A stretch of 64,000 nt of DNA, from positions 124,001 to 188,000 of the forward strand of contig NZ_JBBKBG010000002.1 in the NCBI RefSeq assembly GCF_037892545.1, given 5' to 3'. The translations under genes were made by a program, and so were the position numbers. Of the stretch, positions 1 through 8,172 are shown in pieces. The notes beneath the pieces are model-generated. The model ran no database searches. It saw nothing but the letters and a program-made list of their open reading frames with translations, and was not told where the DNA came from. Numbering within the stretch: the stretch's first letter is position 1; each line of letters opens with the position of its first letter. This stretch comes from Pseudogracilibacillus sp037892545 (GTDB lineage Bacteria; Bacillota; Bacilli; Bacillales; Amphibacillaceae).

Positions 1-182
1 AGGAAGTAACGGAACAAACGATTTCGAGGTTGAAGAACCGTTATAAAACACAAGTGTTATTATATAAACGAGCAATTAGTACAATTTTACAAGAAGAGAT
101 AAAGGCGAGTTATTTATATTTCTTTGATCGACAACTACTTATTCATGTAGAAGATGAGGAAAATAATCGTGTTTTCAATTGA
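1..182 (+). CDS. AddA-like helicase-nuclease, C-terminal fragment
   Basis: The frame is open from base 3 to a TGA at 180-182 and gives about 59 residues of the end of a larger protein that begins outside the window. It contains QVLLY followed by a helix and then SYLYFF. This matches the QxxxY motif and final strand of the RecB-type nuclease domain at the C terminus of AddA, the helicase-exonuclease subunit that processes double-strand breaks with AddB. Assignment is from the motif and position only. Another RecB-family nuclease such as AddB is possible. Confidence 0.55.
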   Translation, partial: EVTEQTISRLKNRYKTQVLLYKRAISTILQEEIKASYLYFFDRQLLIHVEDEENNRVFN

Positions 183-242
183 TAGAAGAGTAGTTTTTCG
201 TTTACAATATATGATAGATTGTTTATAGAGGTGAAATGGCAA

Positions 243-935
243 ATGAAATTACAAACTGTCGTTGTAACTGGAGCAAGTAGTGGAATTGGAAAAGAAATTG
301 CAACAAAATTTGTTCAAGAAGGTTTTCAAGTTATACTTGCGGCACGATCGTTTGAAACATTGCAACAGTTAGAAGAAATATTGAATAATCAAGGGCCAGG
401 AAAAGCTTTAGCAGTTCAAACAGATGTAAGCAATCCAAACAGTGTGAAGAAAATGATTCAACAAGGAATGGAGACCTTTGGGGACATAGACATACTCGTC
501 AATAATGCCGGACTTATGTTAAGTGCAAAAGTAACGGATGGAAATGTGGAAGCTTGGGAAGATATGGTGGATGTGAATGTGAAAGGAATATTATACACAA
601 CGAATGAAGTCATTAATAGTATGATCGCTCGGAAACAAGGACATATCATTAATGTATCTTCTGTATCTGGACAAGAAGTAACAAAAAATAGTACGGTATA
701 TAGTGCAACAAAATTTGCCGTCCGTGCCATCACAGCTGGTTTAGAAAAAGAACTTGCACATACTGGGGTACGTGTAACGAATATTTCCCCTGGAATGGTC
801 GAAACGAGGTTGATAGATGGATATGAATTAAAACGGAAACCATTAGACCCGACGGACATAGCAAATGCGATTTATTATGCTATCTCCCAACCATCCTATG
901 TGAATGTAAATGAAATTACTGTTCGCCCAGTATAA
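243..935 (+). CDS. SDR family NAD(P)-dependent oxidoreductase
   Basis: A 230-residue classical short-chain dehydrogenase. The N terminus has the nucleotide-binding TGASSGIG motif (residues 9-16), then NNAG near residue 87, and the catalytic Ser plus Tyr-x-x-x-Lys (YSATK) near residue 150. Family members are soluble Rossmann-fold enzymes that oxidise or reduce alcohols and ketones. The substrate cannot be read from the sequence. An in-frame TTG lies at 219, but GAGGTG at 229-234 is correctly spaced only for the ATG at 243. It stands alone between the AddA-like tail and the NADH dehydrogenase and resembles the YdfG/YgfF type of general dehydrogenase. Confidence 0.85.
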   Translation: MKLQTVVVTGASSGIGKEIATKFVQEGFQVILAARSFETLQQLEEILNNQGPGKALAVQTDVSNPNSVKKMIQQGMETFGDIDILVNNAGLMLSAKVTDGNVEAWEDMVDVNVKGILYTTNEVINSMIARKQGHIINVSSVSGQEVTKNSTVYSATKFAVRAITAGLEKELAHTGVRVTNISPGMVETRLIDGYELKRKPLDPTDIANAIYYAISQPSYVNVNEITVRPV

Positions 936-978
936 AAAGTGAGAAATGGGAGAAATTGATTTTTTTTCTCGACTGATA

Positions 979-988
979 CTGGTATAAT
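979..988 (+). promoter_or_regulatory. Extended -10 promoter for NADH dehydrogenase gene
   Basis: TATAAT at 983-988 preceded by TGG gives an extended -10 (TGnTATAAT) about 90 bases upstream of the NADH dehydrogenase start. No good -35 is seen at 17 bases, as is usual for extended -10 promoters. Confidence 0.45.
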
Positions 989-1079
989 ATATACATTGTT
1001 CAACAATTCACGATTGAATGTACGTATATGAATAAAAAATGCTTTATGTCAAAACAATAAATGGAAGGTGGAGTAATAA

Positions 1080-2291
1080 ATGAATAGCAAACCAAAAATT
1101 GTAGTGCTTGGAGCAGGTTATGCAGGTTTAAAAACTACAAAAGAATTAACAAAACTGTTCACACCAGAAGAAGCAGATATTATTTTAGTAAACAAACATA
1201 ATTATCATTATGAGTCAACATGGTTACATGAGGTGGCAGCAGGAACGATTAACCCTAACCAGGCACGCTTCATGATTAGCGATGTAATTAATCCTAACCG
1301 TGTACGTTTAATTTATGATTTAGTAGAAAAAGTTGATACGGAAAACCAACGTGTAGTATTAGAAAATGGCGAACTTACTTATGATTATTTAGTATTCGCT
1401 TTAGGTTTCGAAACAAACACATTTGGTATTAAAGGAATGGCTGAAAATGCATTTTCGATTGTTGATATTGAATCAAGCCGTTTAATCCGCGAACATATTG
1501 AGTTAAAATTTGCTCAATATAATAATAATCCAAATAGTAAAGATTCTGACTTAACGATTTTAGTTGGAGGAGCTGGATTTACTGGAATCGAATTTATTGG
1601 TGAACTTGTAGAGCGTGTACCTCAATTATGTAAAAAGTATGATATTGATCGTCGCAAAGTACGAATCATTAATGTGGAAGCAATGCCATCTATTTTACCG
1701 ATGTTCGATAAAGATTTAGTAGAATATGCGAAGAAATCATTATCAGATCGTGGAGTAGAGTTCCGCTTAGGTGCAGCAATTAACGAATGTACAGAAGATA
1801 GCTTCATCATTGGTGACGATAATGAAGAAATTAAAGCTGGAACGATTGTATGGACTGGTGGAGTAACTGGAAGCTCTGTTTTAGGAGAATCTGGATTTGA
1901 ATTAACACGTGGAAAAGTGACAGTTAATAGTGATTTACGTGCACCTGGTTTTGATAATGTGTTCGTATTAGGAGACTGTGCTTGGGTAATGGATGAAAAG
2001 GCTGGTCGCCCATTCCCGCCAACTGCACAAGCAGCTATGCAACATGCAGATGTATGTGCTAGAAACGTCAAAGCTTTAGTGCATGGTGGCCCATTAGAAG
2101 ATTTCGTATTCCATGACCGTGGAACAGTTGCATCATTAGGTGTGACAGACGGTATCGCTAGTGTATTTGATGGAAAATCTTTAAAAGGAAAATCTGCTGC
2201 AGCTATGAAAAAAGTAGTTGACAACCGTTCTATATTCTTATTAGGTGGAACAAAAACTTTACTTAAAAAAGGAAAACTTCGTCCGTTTTAA
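1080..2291 (+). CDS. Type II NADH dehydrogenase (NDH-2, YumB-like)
   Basis: A 403-residue FAD-dependent NADH:menaquinone oxidoreductase of the single-subunit, non-proton-pumping NDH-2 family. It feeds electrons from NADH into the respiratory chain at the inner face of the membrane. The N terminus has the FAD-binding GAGYAGL motif (about residues 11-17), and a second dinucleotide-binding motif GGAGFTGIE (about 162-170) binds NADH. The segment VFVLGDCA near residue 298 is the FAD ribityl-binding motif. Length is typical for the family (about 390-410). The start has a strong GGAAGGTGG site. In Bacillus the family includes Ndh (YjlD), YumB and YutJ; this protein is closest in length and motif spacing to YumB. 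A small membrane peptide gene follows 30 bases downstream. Confidence 0.9.
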   Translation: MNSKPKIVVLGAGYAGLKTTKELTKLFTPEEADIILVNKHNYHYESTWLHEVAAGTINPNQARFMISDVINPNRVRLIYDLVEKVDTENQRVVLENGELTYDYLVFALGFETNTFGIKGMAENAFSIVDIESSRLIREHIELKFAQYNNNPNSKDSDLTILVGGAGFTGIEFIGELVERVPQLCKKYDIDRRKVRIINVEAMPSILPMFDKDLVEYAKKSLSDRGVEFRLGAAINECTEDSFIIGDDNEEIKAGTIVWTGGVTGSSVLGESGFELTRGKVTVNSDLRAPGFDNVFVLGDCAWVMDEKAGRPFPPTAQAAMQHADVCARNVKALVHGGPLEDFVFHDRGTVASLGVTDGIASVFDGKSLKGKSAAAMKKVVDNRSIFLLGGTKTLLKKGKLRPF

Positions 2292-2321
2292 TTTTTGAAA
2301 GAACATAGGAGGAATGTAAAA

Positions 2322-2420
2322 ATGAAAAAGTTCTTTAACGTACTCGCTGTTGTGTTCGTATCTTTAGTTGGTTATGCAATCGCATCAAGATTTATGGAAG
2401 AAACAAGAGATTTTAGATAA
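2322..2420 (+). CDS. Small single-span membrane peptide
   Basis: A 32-codon frame begins 30 bases after the NADH dehydrogenase stop, behind a perfect AGGAGG site, and ends just before a terminator. The product has a Lys-Lys start, one hydrophobic segment (about residues 4-22) and a charged tail, the layout of a small inner-membrane peptide. It appears co-transcribed with the NDH-2 gene. No family is recognised. The ribosome site and operon position are the evidence that it is real; it could also be a short cell-surface leader. Confidence 0.5.
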   Translation: MKKFFNVLAVVFVSLVGYAIASRFMEETRDFR

Positions 2421-2430
2421 ATCGAAATGG

Positions 2431-2469
2431 AAAACTGCTACAGTCGAATTTTGACGATAGCAGTTTTTT
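2431..2469 (+). terminator. Rho-independent terminator
   Basis: Arms AAAACTGCTA and TAGCAGTTTT enclose a 16-base loop and run into a T tract. It closes the NADH dehydrogenase/small peptide unit. Confidence 0.85.
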
Positions 2470-2471
2470 CT

Positions 2472-2666
2472 TTATCTTTTTCGTGTTCGCATCCATGTTT
2501 GTTTAGTTGTTGAAGTCGGTAGAAAGGCGAGAAGTGTTGCATAAATAGCGATAAATAGAAGTGGCAATGTGATGATAGGTGGAAAAACACCTAAAAACGC
2601 TAAAAAGTTAACAAAAATAAGTAGAATACAACAACATAAAAGGAGAAGTGGCACAATTTGTTTCAT
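2472..2666 (-). CDS. Small two-span membrane protein
   Basis: A 64-residue hydrophobic protein. The open frame extends to 2750, but the ATG at 2666 is preceded by an AGGGGG site and begins with a typical Met-Lys-Gln followed by a hydrophobic helix rich in Leu and Cys. A second helix follows (about residues 25-45), then a basic tail ending Arg-Lys-Arg. No family recognised. It ends 3 bases from the terminator of the convergent unit, which may serve both strands. Confidence 0.45.
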   Translation of the reverse strand: MKQIVPLLLLCCCILLIFVNFLAFLGVFPPIITLPLLFIAIYATLLAFLPTSTTKQTWMRTRKR

Positions 2667-2817
2667 ATAAACGTCGCCCCCTATGAACAATGTATGTGAG
2701 GATTCATAGGATATGTGTACAAAATTTTCCATCATGTTGTAATGAATCATGTTAGTATACTCGGATAAAGGCGGTGCTATGTTATGTTCCGCTGTATTTA
2801 ACCCGAATCAATCTATG

Positions 2818-3411
2818 TTATAGGTCATCCTCCGTAATGACAGATGGCAAGCTGTTAAAAAAACGTTCTATTTTTGTAATTGGGGCTTTTTTTTGTATAT
2901 GATATTGACGTAATAATGCATCAAAAGCTTTTTCCCCTTTCGCAAAAGATACAGCTTCTAATTCTAATTCATAGTCCACGATTCCATTATAATGACTTTC
3001 ATCTAACACATATTCTAGCTCATTTTCAGTAAATGTACGACGGAATGTTGTTAAATAGCCGTGGTATATTAAATCTTCGGGGCGGACTTGTAAGGCCGTT
3101 AGCTGGTCTTTTAATTGGCCAGTTGCAACAGGCTTTCCATCGATCCAATTCATAAATGTATGACGATCAATTTGTTCGTGTGTTTCTAATATGCCTTGTT
3201 CATGTGGTTGTTTTAATGTAACGACATATTCATCACGCTTTTTACGAATCCGAATGGCACTACCTTGTTTTTTCAATGCAAAATCATTCGTTTCAAAATA
3301 ATAATTGGTTTGTTCCATTGCATCTGCTGAAAAAGGGAGTCCATTCAATAATGTGTCAAATGCTGTTTTTTCTAACACCGTTTTGAACTCTATTTCAATT
3401 TCTTGGGTCAT
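2818..3411 (-). CDS. yjbK: CYTH domain protein (YjbK-like)
   Basis: A 197-residue CYTH (CyaB/thiamine triphosphatase) domain protein. It starts with the diagnostic ExExK signature (EIEIEFK, residues 4-10) and carries the alternating basic and acidic residues of the triphosphate tunnel (RIRKKRDEYVVTLK). The family binds triphosphates and divalent metal, and many members are inorganic triphosphatases. The start at 3411 is set by AAGGTG eight bases upstream; an in-frame ATG at 3426 has no ribosome site. It lies back-to-back with nadK, as in the yjbK-yjbN (nadF) neighbourhood of Bacillus, although the small alarmone synthetase gene usually found there (yjbM/relQ) is absent. Confidence 0.85.
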   Translation of the reverse strand: MTQEIEIEFKTVLEKTAFDTLLNGLPFSADAMEQTNYYFETNDFALKKQGSAIRIRKKRDEYVVTLKQPHEQGILETHEQIDRHTFMNWIDGKPVATGQLKDQLTALQVRPEDLIYHGYLTTFRRTFTENELEYVLDESHYNGIVDYELELEAVSFAKGEKAFDALLRQYHIQKKAPITKIERFFNSLPSVITEDDL

Positions 3412-3561
3412 CTTGTCACCTTCCATCTTATACTTATATGTATTATGACAAAAAATTTAGCGGATGAAAAGAATTACATAGAAATGATAGGTTAGATAGA
3501 AATAGTATGATAATATAGAATTGACAATGATTTGAACTTGACACTGAAGGGGGCTACGCTC

Positions 3562-4371
3562 ATGAAGTTTGCAATTGTATCTCGTGGAGACGAACGTTCT
3601 AATAAAATTACAGCAAAAATGAAACAATATTTAATCGATTTTGATTTAACGTATAATGAGGAATCACCTGATTTAGTCATCTCAATTGGTGGAGACGGAA
3701 CCTTTTTAGAGGCGTTTCGCCGTTACGTAGATAAACTTGAGACGACAGCGTTTTTAGGAGTACATACAGGACATTTAGGGTTCTATACGGACTGGACATC
3801 AGAGGAAATTGAAAAATTAGTAATTGAAATTGCAAAAACACCATTCCATGTCGTGGAATATCCTTTATTAGAAGTGATCATTCGATTTGAAGGCGAAGAA
3901 AAACCACATCGTATTTTAGCATTAAATGAAACGACGATTAAAACAGTAGAGGGTTCCGTTGTGTTTGATGTTCAAATTCGAGGGGAACATTTCGAAACAT
4001 TTAGAGGGGATGGATTATGCATTTCAACCCCATCTGGAAGTACGGCATATAATAAAGCATTAGGAGGAGCAATTTTACACCCGTCCTTAGAAGCGATTCA
4101 AGTGGCAGAAATTGCGTCAATTAATAACCGAGTGTTCCGAACGATTGGGTCACCACTTATTTTGCCGAAGCATCATACTATTTTATTGAAACCATTACAA
4201 AAAAATAGCTTCATTATTGCAATTGATCACTTAACAGAGTCTTACTCAAATGTGCGATCCATTCAATGTCGTGTGGCAAAAGAACGTGTACGCTTTGTTC
4301 GTTATCGTCCTTTCCCATTCTGGAATCGTGTGCGTGATTCATTCGTTACGGAAATTAAAAAATTTGATTAG
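3562..4371 (+). CDS. nadK: NAD kinase
   Basis: A 269-residue cytosolic NAD kinase that phosphorylates NAD to NADP. The conserved GGDGT motif lies at residues 43-47, with NE (ALNETTIK) and the glycine-rich SGSTAYNKALGG segment further on, as in the YjbN/NadF type. Length matches the family. The longest frame starts 30 bases earlier; GAAGGGGG at 3546-3553 points to the ATG at 3562. The next gene starts 12 bases after the stop, so the two are co-transcribed. Confidence 0.93.
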   Translation: MKFAIVSRGDERSNKITAKMKQYLIDFDLTYNEESPDLVISIGGDGTFLEAFRRYVDKLETTAFLGVHTGHLGFYTDWTSEEIEKLVIEIAKTPFHVVEYPLLEVIIRFEGEEKPHRILALNETTIKTVEGSVVFDVQIRGEHFETFRGDGLCISTPSGSTAYNKALGGAILHPSLEAIQVAEIASINNRVFRTIGSPLILPKHHTILLKPLQKNSFIIAIDHLTESYSNVRSIQCRVAKERVRFVRYRPFPFWNRVRDSFVTEIKKFD

Positions 4372-4382
4372 GATGAATCAGC

Positions 4383-5258
4383 TTGAAATGGGAAATTAAA
4401 AAAGAATATGATGGAGTATTATTACGTACCTATTTAGAGGATGTTGTCAACCTTTCGACTAGGCTTATAAAACGTGCGAAAAGAGGTAAGATATTAGTCA
4501 ATGGCTCCTTAAAAACGGTACGGTATGTTTTACGTCAAGGAGATATAATAGAGATTATTTTACCAGTGGAAAAAAGCGAAACAATGGTAGCGAATAAAAT
4601 ACCATTACATATTTTATATGAAGATGATGACATCATCGTTTTATGTAAGGAAGCCGGTATGCCAACAATACCATCTAAAATCCATCCAACTAATACACTT
4701 GCGAATGGATTATTGTATTATTATAAACAACAAGGGATAGATGCAACGGTGCATATCGTGACAAGGCTTGATAAAGATACATCAGGTCTTGTGTTAATTG
4801 CAAAACATGCATTTAGTCACTCACAACTTGCCATGTTACAACGAAAAAATGCTATCTCCCGTACATATGTAGCGGTAGTTTCGGGTAAACTAAAACAAGT
4901 AGCAGGTAGTATTGATGCACCTATCGGTAGAAAAGAAACATCGATAATGGAAAGAATGGTAACGGAAAATGGACAATATGCGGTGACACATTATGAATTA
5001 ATGAAACAATTCGATTCATATGCCTTCGTAAAAGCACAATTAGAAACAGGGCGAACCCATCAAATAAGGGTGCATTTTTCTCATATTGGACATCCGTTAC
5101 TCGGAGATGATTTATATGGTGGCAATGTTGATTTAATAAAAAGACAAGCACTACATTGTGATGAAATTAGCTTTATGCATCCTACTACAAAAGAGAACAT
5201 GCAATTTAAAGTCGATTTTCCAAAAGATATAGCGAATCTTTATGAAAAAAGTGTTTGA
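4383..5258 (+). CDS. RluD-family rRNA/tRNA pseudouridine synthase (YjbO-like)
   Basis: A 291-residue RluA/RluD family enzyme that isomerises uridine in structured RNA. An S4-like RNA-binding region occupies about residues 10-60. The catalytic motif is TRLDKDTSG at 127-135 with Asp130 as the presumed nucleophile; the usual HRLD is TRLD here. The GRTHQIRVH motif follows near residue 222. The start appears to be TTG at 4383 with AGG about 10 bases upstream; no in-frame ATG is available nearby. It follows nadK as in Bacillus (yjbN-yjbO). The target position cannot be predicted. Confidence 0.85.
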   Translation: MKWEIKKEYDGVLLRTYLEDVVNLSTRLIKRAKRGKILVNGSLKTVRYVLRQGDIIEIILPVEKSETMVANKIPLHILYEDDDIIVLCKEAGMPTIPSKIHPTNTLANGLLYYYKQQGIDATVHIVTRLDKDTSGLVLIAKHAFSHSQLAMLQRKNAISRTYVAVVSGKLKQVAGSIDAPIGRKETSIMERMVTENGQYAVTHYELMKQFDSYAFVKAQLETGRTHQIRVHFSHIGHPLLGDDLYGGNVDLIKRQALHCDEISFMHPTTKENMQFKVDFPKDIANLYEKSV

Positions 5259-5310
5259 CAAATTAGATGCATATGTTACGATTATATTTGGAATTTAACA
5301 TTGTAAATAT

Positions 5311-5470
5311 CTATCCTCGTTAGGTGAGGCTCCTATATGGATGTAAGCTGCTACCCAGAAATGTCGAGAGACACCAATGGGTTAACAGAAACTATCGACA
5401 TAAGGTAGTATCTAATGCAGTGGGAAAAATCCAAGCCATATAGTGCTAAAACTCCACGATGGAGGCTTCG
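5311..5470 (+). promoter_or_regulatory. M-box (ykoK) Mg2+ riboswitch aptamer
   Basis: This is a near-consensus M-box. It has CTCGTTAGGTGAGGCTCCTA at 5317-5336, then GCTGCTACCCAGAAATGTCG, AGAGACACCAATGGG, AAGGTAGTATCTAATGCAGT and finally TAGTGCTAAAACTCCACGA, in the conserved order and spacing. M-box RNAs bind several Mg2+ ions directly and, when Mg2+ is plentiful, fold so that a downstream terminator forms. Here the terminator at 5508-5547 and the mgtE gene follow at the expected distance, so the element controls magnesium uptake by transcription attenuation. Confidence 0.95.
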
Positions 5471-5507
5471 TTCGTTATTTTGTGTTTTTATAGATGAAAT
5501 AATTTTC

Positions 5508-5547
5508 AGAACACCTTCTTCGTATAGGTGTTCTTTCGTTTTTTCGA
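5508..5547 (+). terminator. M-box expression-platform terminator
   Basis: AGAACACCT and AGGTGTTCT pair around a short loop and are followed by a T-rich run. It sits between the M-box aptamer and mgtE, so it is the regulated terminator of the riboswitch, expected to form at high Mg2+. Confidence 0.85.
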
Positions 5548-5620
5548 GCAAAATCACAAAATAATGTATAACAGTTGTCATTCACCTAACTTAATATTAT
5601 GCAGAAAGTTGGTGACGAAC

Positions 5621-6985
5621 ATGGTAGATATACAAGAAAAAGCTGAATTACATGCAGAGGAGTTATTACAACTACTCCAAGCGGAAGAAACAGCTGATTT
5701 CCGATATTTATTTTTTGAACTACACCCATATGAACAAGCAATGTTCTATCGTGAACAAGAGAAGGACAATCGAATGAGGGTGTATCACTTCCTATCGCCA
5801 AAAGAAATGGCGGAAATTATGGAATATATCGAGCTAGAAGAGACGGAAAAATTTATTACAGAAATGGATCCGCAATTTGCGACCATGGTCATCGCGGAAC
5901 TAGCTGCGGATGATGCGGTAGACATTTTAAAGGAATTAACGAAAGATGAAGTCGCAAGTTTTCTAGCGATTATGGAAAAACAACCTGCGGAAGAAATTAA
6001 AGCCCTTCTTCATTATGAAGAAAAAACAGCAGGAAGTATTATGACGACAGAGTATATTGCCTTTATAAAAACTCAAACCGTCAAAGAGACGATGAAAGAA
6101 ATGAAAGTGAAAGCACCAAACGCGGAAACAATTTATTACACATATGTATTAGATGAAAGTAAGCGTCTTGTAGGTGTCGTTTCCCTAAGGGATTTAATCG
6201 TTGCAGATGAAAATGAATTACTAGAAAATGTCATGAATGAAAATGTTGTATCTGTAAAAGTTGGTCGAGACCAGGAAGAGATTGCACGGATGATGCGTGA
6301 TTATGATTTCCTAGCTGTACCAGTTGTTGATTTTCAAAATCATTTATTAGGAATTATTACAGTAGACGATATTTTAGACGTTATGGATGAAGAAGCGAGT
6401 GACGACTATTCTAAGTTTGCGGCAGTTGTTGATATTGATACGAAAGATTCCTCGCCAACACAAGCGGCCAAAATGCGTTTACCTTGGTTGATTATTTTAC
6501 TTTTTTTAGGGATGGTTACAGCAAGTTTGATTGACAGTTTTGAAGAAACACTGGAAGCAGTTCCAGTTGTCGCAATTTTTATCCCATTGATTGCGGGAAT
6601 GGCGGGGAATGCCGGAACACAATCTTTAGCGGTTGCAGTTCGTGGAATAGCTGTTGGAACGTACGGCAAAGATAATAAATTGAAACTTCTATTACGAGAA
6701 ATGACGACAGGACTGCTCGTCGGTGGAACATGTGGAATTATTATTATCGGCGTTATTTACGTATGGAAAGGCAATCTTTTCCTTGGATTGTTAGTTGGGA
6801 TTGCCATTTTAGCAACCTTAACAGTTGCAACCATTTCAGGTGCACTTATCCCATTAATTATGGAAAAATTTAATATTGACCCAGCAGTTGCTTCTGGTCC
6901 ATTTATTACGACATTAAATGACGTTACATCTGTAATCATTTATTTTGGAATGGCAACAGCATTTATGGGAATGTTAATTTCGTGA
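5621..6985 (+). CDS. mgtE: Magnesium transporter MgtE
   Basis: A 454-residue MgtE Mg2+ channel/transporter. Order: N-terminal alpha-helical superhelical domain (about 1-130) rich in acidic residues, a pair of CBS domains (about 130-255) that sense cytosolic Mg2+, a connecting helix, and five membrane segments (about 275-454). The family pore segment is visible as PLIAGMAGNAGTQS. Length agrees with the family (about 450). The open frame extends upstream to 5528, but that overlaps the riboswitch terminator; the ATG at 5621 with GGTGA upstream fits the N terminus of homologues. Expression is controlled by the M-box RNA, and the protein gates itself by Mg2+, giving two levels of feedback. Confidence 0.95.
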   Translation: MVDIQEKAELHAEELLQLLQAEETADFRYLFFELHPYEQAMFYREQEKDNRMRVYHFLSPKEMAEIMEYIELEETEKFITEMDPQFATMVIAELAADDAVDILKELTKDEVASFLAIMEKQPAEEIKALLHYEEKTAGSIMTTEYIAFIKTQTVKETMKEMKVKAPNAETIYYTYVLDESKRLVGVVSLRDLIVADENELLENVMNENVVSVKVGRDQEEIARMMRDYDFLAVPVVDFQNHLLGIITVDDILDVMDEEASDDYSKFAAVVDIDTKDSSPTQAAKMRLPWLIILLFLGMVTASLIDSFEETLEAVPVVAIFIPLIAGMAGNAGTQSLAVAVRGIAVGTYGKDNKLKLLLREMTTGLLVGGTCGIIIIGVIYVWKGNLFLGLLVGIAILATLTVATISGALIPLIMEKFNIDPAVASGPFITTLNDVTSVIIYFGMATAFMGMLIS

Positions 6986-6986
6986 C

Positions 6987-7025
6987 AAAAAGCTGAAGAG
7001 TATTGGATACTTTTCAGCTTTTTTC
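6987..7025 (+). terminator. Rho-independent terminator after mgtE
   Basis: A 16-base stem (AAAAGCTGAAGAGTAT with ATACTTTTCAGCTTTT) with a 4-base loop and a T run. Confidence 0.9.
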
Positions 7026-7136
7026 GGTTCTATCATATATCGTGTTGGGGGAGAAAAAAAATAATCATCGCCTTACAACTTAAGGTATATAGATAAATGG
7101 CTATGGTCAGCAAAGAGGATGTTACATGATCTATGC

Positions 7137-7163
7137 ACTAAAATTGTATAGGCACATATAATG
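7137..7163 (+). promoter_or_regulatory. Sigma-K-type promoter of CotO-like gene
   Basis: AC at 7137-7138, a 16-base spacer, and CATATAATG at 7155-7163 match the late mother-cell sigma-K pattern (AC-N16-CATAnnnTA, last base differing). The predicted start of transcription lies near 7170, so the ATG at 7161 cannot be the translation start. Confidence 0.55.
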
Positions 7164-7196
7164 GTTTTACAAAGAAATGAGATGGAGGTTTTGAAA

Positions 7197-7481
7197 GTGA
7201 AAAAACCATTTATGTATATTGAACAACCTGAAATATCTTTCTCCAATCGACAGATGCAAGAAACATTTTATTTAGGAGAAAAGGAAAGCAAAAATCATGA
7301 AACATGGAATTTTCCAACCTTACTCGGAAATGTCGTATATGAAATAACCGTACAAGATGAAAAAATTCGTGGAGAAATAATAGAAGAAAAAGAAACGGAA
7401 TTAATTATTCTAGATGAATATAATGCGAAACGAAATATTTCTAAAGATAAATTGGAACATGTGCAAATTATTCGAATGTAA
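7197..7481 (+). CDS. CotO-like spore coat protein (short)
   Basis: A 94-residue basic and acidic soluble protein. Its N terminus, KPFMYIEQPEIS followed by MQETFY, resembles the start of CotO (YjbX), a spore coat morphogenetic protein of Bacillus. Its neighbour is a CotZ/CotY-type gene, as cotO and cotZ are adjacent in B. subtilis. The C-terminal half ends with a small beta-rich segment (GNVVYEITVQDEKIRGEI) similar to the CotO C terminus. It is much shorter than B. subtilis CotO (about 227 residues), lacking a middle region. The start is GTG with GGAGG eight bases upstream. The ATG at 7161 lies inside the predicted sigma-K -10 and is rejected. The family assignment is an inference from short motifs and context. 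Confidence 0.6.
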   Translation: MKKPFMYIEQPEISFSNRQMQETFYLGEKESKNHETWNFPTLLGNVVYEITVQDEKIRGEIIEEKETELIILDEYNAKRNISKDKLEHVQIIRM

Positions 7482-7543
7482 AAAGAAAGGACGGGACGTA
7501 GAGTTTCATTCATTTTTCCTCAACGTCCCTAGCCCCTTATCTG

Positions 7544-8002
7544 TTAAGAACAAGCATTAATTGCTGGTAAACAAGTGATATGACAGAAGCATTTCGCATC
7601 GATTGTCATACAAATTCCTGTTGCACGTAAATGTTTCGTTTGTTGTTCTGCAGGATCTTTCGGATGGAAATTATTATCTCCTGGATCTCTTAATAATTCA
7701 ATGACCGCACAGCAATCATTCGTGACACTTTTGACTCGGAAAAAATAACTAGAAACAATTTTACTAATATTACGAGGATGTGCACCATATCCTTTAAATG
7801 GTTTACAGCCACTATCACAATATAAAATGAAAGGGACTGTATCTAAATTATTGCGCACCTCTGTATCCCCTAATAAATCGTTAATCGATTTTTCACAACT
7901 AGTATCACAATGGAATTCTGAAATATCCTTTTGGGCACGGGCAATTTCTTTTAATACGTTACAAACACAACTTCCTGTATGCATTTCTTTTCCACAACTC
8001 AT
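7544..8002 (-). CDS. CotZ/CotY family spore coat protein
   Basis: A 152-residue cysteine-rich outer-coat/crust protein of the CotY-CotZ family. It has CGKEMHTGSCVCNVL at the N terminus, then CDTSCEKS, the DTVPFILYCDSGCKPFKGYG core, and a Cys-rich C terminus (FCHITCLPAINACS), the family layout. These proteins assemble disulfide-linked two-dimensional lattices in the spore crust or exosporium. The start at 8002 has AAAGGAGAA upstream; the longer frame to 8080 overlaps the promoter. A sigma-K-type promoter is found at 8042-8068. It is convergent with the CotO-like gene. Confidence 0.85.
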   Translation of the reverse strand: MSCGKEMHTGSCVCNVLKEIARAQKDISEFHCDTSCEKSINDLLGDTEVRNNLDTVPFILYCDSGCKPFKGYGAHPRNISKIVSSYFFRVKSVTNDCCAVIELLRDPGDNNFHPKDPAEQQTKHLRATGICMTIDAKCFCHITCLPAINACS

Positions 8003-8041
8003 ATTTATTCTCCTTTCTTGCTTGCTATAGGTGTTCGATAT

Positions 8042-8068
8042 TACTTTATGTAAATGAGTACTCATTGT
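8042..8068 (-). promoter_or_regulatory. Sigma-K-type promoter of CotZ/CotY gene
   Basis: Read on the minus strand: AC, a 16-base spacer, then CATAAAGTA, an exact match to AC-N16-CATAnnnTA. It lies about 40 bases upstream of the chosen start and fits late mother-cell expression. Confidence 0.6.
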
Positions 8069-8172
8069 GTAGGCATACAACTATTCATCTGTGTGATTAT
8101 TTTATCTGAAAATTCAAATATCATGTTTCGGACATGAAAAAAAGGGTAGAAGGAGTAAAGGAGGGGATGCAG

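Noticed and set aside
1622..2224. Long antisense frame of 200 codons under the NADH dehydrogenase gene
   Set aside because: It is a shadow of a well-supported gene, with no ribosome site or domain.
8134..8172. Upstream extension of the basic hypothetical gene
   Set aside because: The strong AAAGGAGG at 8157-8164 belongs to the start at 8173; the ATG at 8134 lacks one.
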